Assembly: GCF_012562965.1 (NCBI RefSeq)
Contig: NZ_CP046228.1
Span: 377,069-425,799 of the forward strand
DNA length: 48,731 nt
Direction: 5' to 3'
Origin: Enterobacteriaceae endosymbiont of Plateumaris rustica
GTDB taxonomy: Bacteria > Pseudomonadota > Gammaproteobacteria > Enterobacterales > Enterobacteriaceae
Positions 41,675 to 48,731 of this stretch are shown here, piece by piece. The position numbers were made by a program, and so were the translations under genes. The notes beneath the pieces were generated by a model, which was not told where the DNA came from, did no database searches, and worked only from the letters and a program-made list of their open reading frames with translations. The first letter of the stretch is position 1, and every line of letters starts with the position of its first letter.

Positions 41675-42627
41675 ATGATTAAAATAATAAAATTAAATAA
41701 AACTGTTTATAAATTTGATAATGGAATAAGATTAGATATATTTCTTACTAAGGAATTTTTTCAATTTTCAAGATCTCAAATAAAAAATTGGATTATTAAT
41801 AATAATATAAAAATTAATAATATTATTATAAATAAACCTAAAAAAAAATTATTACAGGAGATAAAATACAGATTGATGTCCAAATATTACAAAAAAGAAT
41901 ATTATGGAAAGCACAAAAAATTCCATTAAATATAATTTATGATGATAATTATTTATTAGTAATAAATAAATCTTCAAATTTAGTAGTACATCCAGGTAAT
42001 GGAAATTTAGATAAAACATTATTTAATGCTTTATTATATTATTATCCTTTTCTTAGAGATTTACCAAGAGCTGGTATTATTCATAGATTAGATAAAAATA
42101 CAACTGGATTAATAATTATAGCAAAAACAATGTTATCATATATTAATCTAAAAATATCATTAAAAAAACATAAAATTATAAGAGAATATGAAGCTATAGT
42201 TAATGGTATTGTAAAACATGATGATACTATTAATTATCCAATAAAAAAATATTATAATAAAAAAAATATACGTATGATTATAAATCATAAAGGTAAAAAT
42301 GCAATAACACAATATTTTTTAAAACGTATATTTAAAATACATAGTCATTTAAGAATAAAATTACATACTGGACGTACACATCAAATTAGAGTTCATTTAG
42401 AATATATTAATCATAGTATTGTAGGTGATCCTATTTACAAAAAATCATTAATTAATAATATCATTATTAATAATAAAAAATATTATTTTAATAAAATTAT
42501 AAAAAGACAAGCATTACATGCATGTTATTTAGAATTTATACATCCTATATATAATTATTTATTAAAATTTAATTCATCTTTACCTGAAGATATAAAATAT
42601 TTGATTTATATTTTAGAAAAAAAATAA
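41675..42627 (+). pseudogene. rluD: 23S rRNA pseudouridine synthase RluD, frameshifted at a poly-A tract
   Basis: RluD makes the pseudouridines at 1911, 1915 and 1917 in helix 69 of 23S rRNA. The first part (41675-41929) encodes the S4-like domain (RLDIFLTKEF, RSQIKNWI) but drifts out of frame after a run of nine A (41840-41848). The rest continues in the next frame with GDKIQID, IPLNIIYDD, the catalytic RAGIIHRLDKNTTGL and LHTGRTHQIRVH, to 42627. One extra A would give one uninterrupted 317-aa protein (E. coli 326). Everything else appears intact, so the gene may be expressed by transcriptional slippage, or the indel may be a sequencing error. It is divergent from bamD as in E. coli. Confidence 0.88.
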
Positions 42628-42788
42628 TATATATTTTAATATGTAAATTATATTTAATAAAATTAACTAAATTTTTTTAAATAAAATTTAAAAAAAGAAA
42701 AATATTTAATTAATTATTAAAAAATAATTTCATTAATTTTAAACTTTAGTTTATTATATTTATAATTAAAACTTTTATATAAAAAAAT

Positions 42789-43514
42789 ATGAATATTAAA
42801 AAATATATATTATTTCTGAGTAGTTTTTTTTTATTAACTTTTTCTAATTTTTGTTTATCATCTACAAAATATATACAAAATATACATTATGAATTAATAG
42901 AAAATGCTTCAAAAATAAAATTAATTAATAATCCTAAAACTCAAATCATAGAATTTTTTTCATTTTTATGTCCACATTGCTATAGTTTTTATATTATAAC
43001 TAATGGAAAAAATTTATCAAATGTAGCTTTTTTAAAAAATTTATCAAATGTAGCTTTTTTAAAAAATTTATCAAATGTAGCTTTTTTAAAAAATTTATCA
43101 AATAAAAAATATCATGTAAATATTATAGGTGACTTAAAATTAGCTGAACTAGCTACTTATAATTGGAGTATAGCTATTGCATTAAATGTTGAAGATAAAG
43201 TTATTATACCAATGTTTGAGGGTATACAAAAAACTCATAAAATTTATGATTACTTGACTATGAGAAAAATATTTATTAAAGCAGCTAATATAGATAAAAA
43301 TATTTATGATGCAGCATGGAATAGTTTTATAGTTAAAGGATTAAATATAAAACAAAAAACATTGGCTGAAGAATGTAATGTTACATCAATACCATTTATT
43401 GTAGTTAATAATAATTATCATATTATATTAAATTCATTAGATAATACATCCACAAATATTTTTCTTAATAATTATACAAATCTTATAAAATTTCTTTTAA
43501 AAAAATATGAATAA
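42789..43514 (+). CDS. dsbA: Thiol:disulfide interchange protein DsbA with internal repeats
   Basis: Periplasmic oxidase that introduces disulfides into exported proteins. It has a signal peptide over about the first 24 residues, then the thioredoxin fold with active site CPHC at Cys61-Cys64 (FFSFLCPHCYSF). The helical domain has NVEDKVIIPMFEGIQKTHK and YDAAWNSF, and there is a cis-Pro loop TSIPF. It is 241 aa against 208 in E. coli. Most of the excess is a tandem array of a 9-residue unit (LSNVAFLKN) at about residues 73-104, just after the active-site helix. Otherwise it aligns end to end. Its partner DsbB is not in the window. The order dsbA-polA-engB is ancestral. Confidence 0.93.
   Translation: MNIKKYILFLSSFFLLTFSNFCLSSTKYIQNIHYELIENASKIKLINNPKTQIIEFFSFLCPHCYSFYIITNGKNLSNVAFLKNLSNVAFLKNLSNVAFLKNLSNKKYHVNIIGDLKLAELATYNWSIAIALNVEDKVIIPMFEGIQKTHKIYDYLTMRKIFIKAANIDKNIYDAAWNSFIVKGLNIKQKTLAEECNVTSIPFIVVNNNYHIILNSLDNTSTNIFLNNYTNLIKFLLKKYE
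43007..43101 (+). repeat. 27-bp perfect tandem repeat inside dsbA
   Basis: Three identical 27-base units start at 43021, 43048 and 43075, preceded by a half unit from 43007. The unit length is a multiple of three, so the frame is kept and nine residues are added per copy. The copies are identical at every base, silent positions included, which indicates a recent or ongoing expansion by slippage or unequal recombination. Confidence 0.97.
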
Positions 43515-43556
43515 TATTAATTTAAATAAAAGTATTTTTTATAAAAAATATAATAT

Positions 43557-44435
43557 ATGAAAAAAAAATTAATATTAATAGATGGATCATTTTATTTGTA
43601 TAGAGCTTATTATGCTTTACCTAATTTAACGAATAGTATGGGATTTCCTACAGGTGCAATATATGGTTTTTTAAATATGATTAATAAAATTATTAATAAT
43701 AATTTAAATAATTTTATTATTATAGTTTTTGATTCAAAAGGTAAATCTTTTAGAAAAAAAATTTTTAATAATTATAAATTAAAACGTATTAAAATGCCAA
43801 ATAATTTAATTATTCAAATAAAACCTTTATATAAAATTATAAATTCTATGGGATATCATATAATATCTATGAAAAATATTGAAGCTGATGATATTATTGG
43901 TACTATTGCTATAAAAGCTGTTAAAAATAATTATTTTGTTTCTATTTTTAGTTTAGATAAAGACATGGCTCAGTTAGTATCTAATAATATTAATCTAATT
44001 AATCCTATCAATAATTTTATTTCAGGACCTAATGAAATATATGATAAATATGGTGTAATGCCAAATATGATAAGTGATTTATTAGCATTACAAGGAGATC
44101 CTATAGATAATATACCAGGTGTACAAGGTATTGGTAAAAAAATAAGTACATATCTTATAAATAATTTAGGAAATTTAAAATATATTTATAATAATTTAAA
44201 TTATTTAAATAATTTAAATCTTAAAAAGATACAATATATAAAAAAATGTTTATTAAATAATAAAAAATTAGCTTTTCTTTCACATAAATTAACAAAAATT
44301 AAAACAAATATTAATATTAATATAGATATAAATAATTTACATATATATTTTAAACCAAATCAAAAAAAATTATTATATTTATATAAAAAATATGAATTTA
44401 AAAAATTAATTAATAATATAAAAAAAAAATATTAA
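43557..44435 (+). CDS. polA: 5'-3' exonuclease domain of DNA polymerase I, stand-alone
   Basis: Structure-specific 5' nuclease that removes RNA primers and flaps. It is only 292 aa, corresponding to the N-terminal 5' nuclease domain of the 928-aa E. coli PolA. Metal-binding acids are in LIDGSFYLYRAYYALP, NIEADDIIGTIA and SLDKDMAQLV. The helix-hairpin-helix is LQGDPIDNIPGVQGIGKK. The Klenow part, with 3'-5' exonuclease and polymerase, is absent, and no remnant follows because engB overlaps the stop. A similarly truncated polA is known in other insect symbionts such as Buchnera. The dsbA-polA-engB order supports polA rather than a paralogue such as xni. Confidence 0.9.
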   Translation: MKKKLILIDGSFYLYRAYYALPNLTNSMGFPTGAIYGFLNMINKIINNNLNNFIIIVFDSKGKSFRKKIFNNYKLKRIKMPNNLIIQIKPLYKIINSMGYHIISMKNIEADDIIGTIAIKAVKNNYFVSIFSLDKDMAQLVSNNINLINPINNFISGPNEIYDKYGVMPNMISDLLALQGDPIDNIPGVQGIGKKISTYLINNLGNLKYIYNNLNYLNNLNLKKIQYIKKCLLNNKKLAFLSHKLTKIKTNININIDINNLHIYFKPNQKKLLYLYKKYEFKKLINNIKKKY

Positions 44436-45043
44436 TTATTAATTAAGAAATTAATATTTTTTTTTATATTTTGTAAATTATTTTTTTTTAATGATGAAAA
44501 AGTTAGTATTTTTATTTTTATATGAAATTTGTATTGTAATTTTAAATTAATTAAAATTTTTTTTATTGTATATATTTTTTTTTTTATAAGAACATTAGAT
44601 AATTTATCAGATTTATTTAAAATAATTAAAATAGATTTTTTTTTATTAATTAATAATTTTAATAAAATTAAATCTATTTTTTTTAATAAAAAACGAATAT
44701 CAATAATAAATATTATTCCTTTTAAAGAATTTCTAATTAAAACATATTTTTGAAAAAAATCGAAAGAATTAAAAATTATTTTTTTTCGAAATTTATTATA
44801 TCCGTAACCTGGAAAATCTAAAAAACGAATTTCCTGATTATTTTTAAAAATATTAATTCTATACGTACATCCTGGAATTTTGCTAGTTCGAGAAATTTTT
44901 TTATTAAATAATAAATTAATTATTGTTGATTTTCCTACATTAGTGTATCCAATAACAGCAAACTCATTACCATAATCATGGCTTAATTCATTTATATTTA
45001 AAATACTATTAATAAAATTGATAGAATTAAAATTAATTATCAT
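44432..45043 (-). CDS. engB: Ribosome biogenesis GTPase EngB (YihA/YsxC)
   Basis: Small GTPase needed for large ribosomal subunit assembly. It is 203 aa (E. coli 210). G1 is GYTNVGKST (residues 32-40), G3 is DFPGYGYNKF, and G4 is LNKSDKL; switch I is represented by SRTSKIPGCTYRINIF, in which the conserved Thr is retained. It is convergent with polA and overlaps its end by 4 bases. In E. coli the Spot 42 RNA lies between polA and engB; there is no room for it here. The C-terminal 40 residues are Lys- and Asn-rich. Confidence 0.94.
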   Translation of the reverse strand: MIINFNSINFINSILNINELSHDYGNEFAVIGYTNVGKSTIINLLFNKKISRTSKIPGCTYRINIFKNNQEIRFLDFPGYGYNKFRKKIIFNSFDFFQKYVLIRNSLKGIIFIIDIRFLLKKIDLILLKLLINKKKSILIILNKSDKLSNVLIKKKIYTIKKILINLKLQYKFHIKIKILTFSSLKKNNLQNIKKNINFLINN

Positions 45044-45184
45044 AATTAATATTTTTTAATAAAGTTTTAAATTAATATACACTAAATGTTTAATTTTATG
45101 TTAAATAATTTTAATAAAAAATATTATATTAATATTATTTATAGTAATAAAAATTAATATTTTTATATTAAAAAAGGAAATTTT

Positions 45185-47014
45185 ATGAAAAAAATAAGAA
45201 ACATAGCAATTGTTGCTCATGTTGATCACGGCAAAACAACTTTAATAGATAAATTATTAGAACAATCAGATAATTATAAAAGTCAAAAAAATTCTTTTTA
45301 TAAAAAAATAAAAGAACGTTTTATGGATACTAATGATTTAGAAAAAGAAAAAGGTATTACTATTTTTTCAAAAAATACATCTATATTTTGGAAAAAATAT
45401 CAAATTAACATAATTGATACACCTGGTCATGCTGACTTTAGTGCTGAAGTAGAACGAATATTATCAATGGTTGATTCCGTTTTATTAGTAGTAGATGCTA
45501 CTGAAGGACCTATGCCTCAAACTAGATTTGTTACTGAAAAAGCATTTAATTATAATTTTCATCCTATTATTGTAATTAATAAAATAGATAGAAAAGATAT
45601 ACGTCCTGATTGGGTTATTGATCAAATATTTGATTTATTTATTAATTTAAATGCTTCTGATAAACAACTTGATTTTCCTATTGTATATACCTCAGCTATT
45701 AAAGGTATATCTGGTTATGCAATTGATAAAATAAATAATAATATGGATGCATTATATGAATCAATTATTCATTATGTTCCTAAACCAAAAATTAATATTA
45801 ATAAACCATTTCAAATGCAAGTTTCACAAATAGAATTTAATAATTATATAGGTAATATAGCAATTGGATTAATTAAAAGAGGTACAGTTAAAATTAATCA
45901 ATTAGTTTTAATAACTAATAAAAAAGGTAAAGTAATAAAATCTAAAATATTATATATAATTTATAATATAGGATTACATCAAATACATTCTAATAAAGCT
46001 GAAGCTGGAGATATAATAGGTATTTCTGGTAGTGGATTTGAAAATATTAAAATTTTTGATACAATATGTGATATTAATAATAATAATCCATTACCACCAT
46101 TAATAATAGATAAACCTACAATAAATATGTTTATTCATGTTAATAACTCTCCTTTTTCTAGTCAAGAAGGTAAATATATAACACCTAGTAAAATTTTACA
46201 TAGATTAAAAAAAGAATGTTTATATGATATTGCTTTACGTGTAAAAGAAACTGATAACTGTAATATTTTTTGTATTTCAGGAAGAGGTGAATTACATTTA
46301 GTTATTTTAATAGAAAATATGAGAAGAGAAGGATTTGAATTGGCTGTTTCTAAACCAAAAATTATTAATTATATTATAAATGGTGTTTTAAAAGAGCCAT
46401 TTGAAAAATTAATTTTAAATTTTGAAAATAATAAAAAAGGAAATATAATTCAGTTAATTAGTAATAGAAAAGCTATTATAAAAAATATAATCTATGATAA
46501 AAATAATAGAATTATAATAGAATCTATTATATCAAGTAGAGGATTAATAGGATTTAGAAATGAATTTTTAAATGCAACATCAGGTACAGGAATTATAAAT
46601 TCTTATTTTAGTCATTATGATAAAATTGTATCTGAACCAATAGGACAAAGAAAAAATGGTGTTCTAATTTCTAAGAGCCAAGGAAATGCTGTAGGATTTT
46701 CTTTATTTCATTTGCAATCTAGAGGTAAATTATTTATTAATCATGGCGAAAAAATTTATGAAGGACAAATTATAGGTATTCATAATAAATCAGATGATTT
46801 GACTGTAAATTGTTTAACTGGTAAAAAATTAACAAATATGAGAGCATCTGGTAATGATGATGCTATTAATTTAATTCCTGTCAAAAAAATGCTTTTAGAA
46901 GAAGCAATAACTTTTATAAATGACGATGAATTAGTTGAAATTACTCCTATATCTATTCGAATTAGAAAAAAATATTTAAAACAAAATCAAAGAAAAATTT
47001 TTAATAGAAACTAA
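45185..47014 (+). CDS. typA: Ribosome-associated GTPase BipA (TypA)
   Basis: Translational GTPase of the EF-G family, used in ribosome assembly and stress responses. It is 609 aa (E. coli 607). G1 is AHVDHGKTT (residues 11-19), G2 lies in EKGITIF, G3 is DTPGHADF and G4 is NKIDR. The beta-barrel domain II, the two alpha/beta domains and the BipA-specific C-terminal domain (ISSRGLIGFRNEFL, RASGNDDAINL) are all present. A good ribosome site, AAGGA, lies just before the ATG at 45185. It ends at an inverted repeat and is convergent with ssrA. Confidence 0.97.
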   Translation: MKKIRNIAIVAHVDHGKTTLIDKLLEQSDNYKSQKNSFYKKIKERFMDTNDLEKEKGITIFSKNTSIFWKKYQINIIDTPGHADFSAEVERILSMVDSVLLVVDATEGPMPQTRFVTEKAFNYNFHPIIVINKIDRKDIRPDWVIDQIFDLFINLNASDKQLDFPIVYTSAIKGISGYAIDKINNNMDALYESIIHYVPKPKININKPFQMQVSQIEFNNYIGNIAIGLIKRGTVKINQLVLITNKKGKVIKSKILYIIYNIGLHQIHSNKAEAGDIIGISGSGFENIKIFDTICDINNNNPLPPLIIDKPTINMFIHVNNSPFSSQEGKYITPSKILHRLKKECLYDIALRVKETDNCNIFCISGRGELHLVILIENMRREGFELAVSKPKIINYIINGVLKEPFEKLILNFENNKKGNIIQLISNRKAIIKNIIYDKNNRIIIESIISSRGLIGFRNEFLNATSGTGIINSYFSHYDKIVSEPIGQRKNGVLISKSQGNAVGFSLFHLQSRGKLFINHGEKIYEGQIIGIHNKSDDLTVNCLTGKKLTNMRASGNDDAINLIPVKKMLLEEAITFINDDELVEITPISIRIRKKYLKQNQRKIFNRN

Positions 47015-47043
47015 TAAAAAATATAAATCAACATTTTTTATTA
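47012..47043. terminator. Hairpin after typA
   Basis: Perfect 11-base inverted repeat, TAATAAAAAAT (47012-47022) and ATTTTTTATTA (47033-47043), around a 10-base loop. It starts at the typA stop codon and precedes T-rich sequence, between convergent typA and ssrA. The arms are A/T only, so the call is moderate. Confidence 0.45.
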
Positions 47044-47082
47044 ATTTATTTGTTTTATTGAATTATTTCATATAAAAAATAA

Positions 47083-47439
47083 TGGAGCTGGGGGGATTCG
47101 AACCCCCGTCCAAAATTATTATACTATAGGTATCTACATGTTTAGTATCATCTTTTTATTCAACGAAAAGAACTGATGAACAAAGTTACACTATCGTATA
47201 GTCTATATTTTAATATATAATCCTAGACAAATTATATACGATCTCTTTTATATATGACCCATTAACTTTTATCAAAGAGAAAAATAATAAGTAACAGGAC
47301 TTTTACAGTTTTTTAGGCTGCTAAAGCGTAGTTTTTGTTTTTTGCAACTAAATTTATACGTTTTTTTACAAGGCCAACCGTACAACCTTGACATGCTACC
47401 AAAAGTTTCATAATTATGTCGAATCCAAAAATCAGCCCC
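47083..47439 (-). ncRNA. ssrA: Transfer-messenger RNA (tmRNA)
   Basis: Rescues stalled ribosomes with SmpB and adds a degradation tag. It is about 357 nt (E. coli 363). The 5' end GGGGCTGATTTTTGGATTCG (complement of 47420-47439) and the 3' end, with TTCGAATC in the T arm and CAGCTCC, form the tRNA-like domain. The G3-T70 pair needed for alanylation and discriminator A are present; CCA is not encoded. The tag frame, complement of 47313-47345, reads AKNKNYALAA followed by TAA, against ANDENYALAA in E. coli. Pseudoknot regions are A/T-rich. It begins 6 bases after the smpB stop, so both are probably on one transcript cut by RNase P. Confidence 0.96.
47313..47345 (-). other. tmRNA tag reading frame (AKNKNYALAA)
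   Basis: Ten codons and a TAA inside ssrA, starting with the resume codon GCA at 47343-47345 (complement). The C-terminal YALAA, the part recognised by ClpX/ClpA-type proteases, is unchanged. The two acidic residues and one asparagine of the E. coli tag are replaced so that positions 2-4 read Lys-Asn-Lys. Confidence 0.93.
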
Positions 47440-47445
47440 TTTTTT

Positions 47446-47910
47446 TTAAAAATTAATATTTTTTTTAATTATACGCAATTTATTTATATTCCATTCTTTA
47501 TTTTTTAATAAAGAACGTTTATCATATTTTTTTTTACCTTTTACAATAGCTATTTTTAATTTACACCAAGACTTTTTCCAATATAAACCTATAACTACAA
47601 CAGTAAAACCTTTATTATTTAAATAATCTTTTAATAAATAAATTTCTTTTTTGTTTAAAAGTAATTCTCTTTTTCTTATAGAATTAAATTTAATATGATT
47701 ACATATAGTATTTAAAGGATTAATATTAGAATTTAATAAAAATACTTTATCATTATGTATGACACTAATATAACTATTAATAATAGTTATTTTATTTAAT
47801 CTTAATGATTTAACTTCCCAACCTTGTAATATAATTCCTGCTTCTATTTCTTTTTTAATAAAAAAATTATGGTATATTTTTTTATTAAAAATAATATATT
47901 TTTTTTTCAT
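47446..47910 (-). CDS. smpB: tmRNA-binding protein SmpB
   Basis: RNA-binding partner of tmRNA that mimics the codon-anticodon arm in the stalled ribosome. It is 154 aa (E. coli 160). Family blocks are EIEAGIILQGWEVKSLR (about residues 20-36), LYWKKSWCKLKIAIVKGKK and the C-terminal YDKRSLLKNKEWNINK with its conserved tryptophan. The flexible basic tail of SmpB is present. The N-terminus is a few residues shorter than in E. coli. It stands immediately upstream of ssrA, with 6 bases between. Confidence 0.97.
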   Translation of the reverse strand: MKKKYIIFNKKIYHNFFIKKEIEAGIILQGWEVKSLRLNKITIINSYISVIHNDKVFLLNSNINPLNTICNHIKFNSIRKRELLLNKKEIYLLKDYLNNKGFTVVVIGLYWKKSWCKLKIAIVKGKKKYDKRSLLKNKEWNINKLRIIKKNINF

Positions 47911-47996
47911 TTAAATATATATAATTTTTTTATATTTTAAAATAATATTTTACATATTATTTGTAATAATAATATATACATTATATCATAAAATAG

Positions 47997-48329
47997 TTAG
48001 TTTTTAATTAAATTTATTTTTTTTATATTAATTAATTTATTTTTATTATTAAAAATTAAGATAATAGTTTTTTGTTTTAGTTTATTATTTAATCGTTGGA
48101 TAAAAATATAATACCAAATAGTATTATTTTTTTTATAATTAATAATATATGGATAACCTAATATATTAATAATTTGTTTTTTAGACATATTTTTTTTAAT
48201 TTTATTTATCAAATTAATATTTAAAAAATTTCCTTGATGAGTATTTTCTTGATATATTATTCTTTTTAATATTGTACAATTCGATAAAATTAAAATAAAA
48301 GGTAATATAAAAATTATTTTATAATTCAT
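47997..48329 (-). CDS. bamE: Outer membrane assembly lipoprotein BamE
   Basis: Small lipoprotein of the BAM complex that supports BamD and BamA. It is 110 aa (E. coli 113). A signal peptide of 17 residues ends in LSNC, with the lipidated Cys at 18; as in BamD the residue before Cys is Asn. The mature part follows BamE: TILKRIIYQENTHQGNFL, then MSKKQIINILGYP and the strand TIWYYIF. It lies upstream of smpB on the same strand. In E. coli ratA and rnfH separate smpB from bamE; they are absent here. Confidence 0.92.
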   Translation of the reverse strand: MNYKIIFILPFILILSNCTILKRIIYQENTHQGNFLNINLINKIKKNMSKKQIINILGYPYIINYKKNNTIWYYIFIQRLNNKLKQKTIILIFNNKNKLINIKKINLIKN

Positions 48330-48564
48330 ATAAATATCTCTGTAATATTTATTATTTAGTAAATTTAATAAAATTAATATTTTATTATATATATATTTAT
48401 ATTGAAAATAATTAATTTTTATTAAAAATTTTTTAAATAATTATATTTAGTATATTTTAAAAAAATTTAATAAAATAATAATATTTAATTTTAAAGAAAT
48501 TATAAAATTAATCATATATATTAATTAAATTATATATTAATAAATAGTATAAATGGAGTAAAAA

Positions 48565-48731
48565 ATGATTAATAAAAAACCATTAAAAAATTCTCAAATA
48601 AATAATAAAAATATTCAAAATGAAATAATAAAAAATAAAGAAAATGACAAAATTAAAAATATTCAAAATGAAATAATAAAAAATAAAGAAAATGACAAAA
48701 TTAAAAATATTCAAAATGAAATAATAAAAAA
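48565..48731 (+). CDS. grpE: Probable GrpE N-terminus (partial, cut by window end)
   Basis: An open frame starts at ATG 48565 with GGAG at 48555-48558 and runs to the window end (55 complete codons). The visible residues are Asn, Lys, Ile and Glu rich and consist mostly of a 16-residue repeat, so sequence alone does not identify it. The assignment rests on synteny: in E. coli the order is grpE on one strand, then nadK, recN, bamE, with smpB and ssrA beyond, and here a divergent frame follows bamE. GrpE, the DnaK nucleotide exchange factor, also begins with a poorly conserved charged segment and a long helix. The diagnostic GrpE domain would lie beyond the window. Confidence 0.5.
   Translation, partial: MINKKPLKNSQINNKNIQNEIIKNKENDKIKNIQNEIIKNKENDKIKNIQNEIIK
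48607..48731 (+). repeat. 48-bp perfect tandem repeat at the start of the grpE-like gene
   Basis: Two identical 48-base units (48607-48654 and 48655-48702) and 29 bases of a third reach the window end. Each encodes 16 residues (KNIQNEIIKNKENDKI) in frame. The units are identical at every base, so the duplication is recent. How many copies follow cannot be seen. Confidence 0.95.

Noticed and set aside
43557..44435. Identity as the paralogous flap nuclease Xni
   Set aside because: The dsbA-polA-engB neighbourhood and the N-terminal match point to the PolA nuclease domain, and Xni lacks this context.

Overview
The window looks like part of a strongly reduced, very AT-rich chromosome of an obligate, vertically inherited gammaproteobacterial endosymbiont, probably a nutritional symbiont of an insect. 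The evidence is as follows. Protein sequences and lengths track Escherichia coli orthologues closely: PykF is 470 aa in both, NuoG 907 against 908, ParC 753 against 752. Intergenic DNA is almost pure A/T, and only the structural RNAs keep a normal base composition. There are no insertion sequences, phage genes, CRISPR arrays, transcription factors or unknown genes. Several local gene orders are E. coli orders with members deleted: murI-16S, sufABCDSE-pykF (lpp region lost), aroF-tyrA-bamD-rluD (pheA and raiA lost), dsbA-polA-engB, and ssrA-smpB-bamE-grpE (ratA, rnfH, recN and nadK lost). I do not assign a genus; a 16S tree would do that.

Layout. 16S rRNA (about 16-1588, minus) has its own enterobacterial-type promoter and boxA and lies downstream of murI. 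A lone iscS (plus) is followed by pykF and the complete sufABCDSE operon (minus, 5.5-11.0 kb). A 434-bp gene-free stretch holding a perfect 31-bp inverted repeat separates suf from murJ. Then come ribA, sbcB, tRNA-Ser(GGA) and the DedA-family gene yohD. The complete 13-gene nuoA-N operon for respiratory complex I fills 16.1-31.1 kb (minus), followed by thrABC and parC. From 38.5 kb most genes are on the plus strand: aroF-tyrA, (bamD minus), a frameshifted rluD, dsbA, a polA reduced to its 5' nuclease, (engB minus) and typA. The window closes with ssrA, smpB and bamE (minus) and the first codons of a probable grpE (plus).

How the genes work together. The set supports Fe-S cluster assembly (SUF), whose largest visible client is complex I. 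It also supports respiration (NDH-1) with pyruvate kinase, threonine synthesis from aspartate (ThrA, ThrB, ThrC), entry to and the tyrosine branch of aromatic amino acid synthesis (AroF, TyrA), and the first step of riboflavin synthesis (RibA). Envelope maintenance is represented by MurI, MurJ, BamD, BamE, DsbA and YohD. Ribosome function and rescue are represented by tmRNA/SmpB, EngB, BipA and possibly RluD. Threonine and tyrosine are plausible contributions to a host; that is inference.

I found no novel multi-gene system. The unusual signals are small: two perfect in-frame tandem repeat arrays (dsbA, grpE), a poly-A frameshift in rluD, a long perfect inverted repeat near 11.3 kb, an altered tmRNA tag with its acidic residues replaced, an IscS without its C-terminal tail, a tRNA-Ser with an unusual discriminator base, and a palindrome shared upstream of ribA and aroF.
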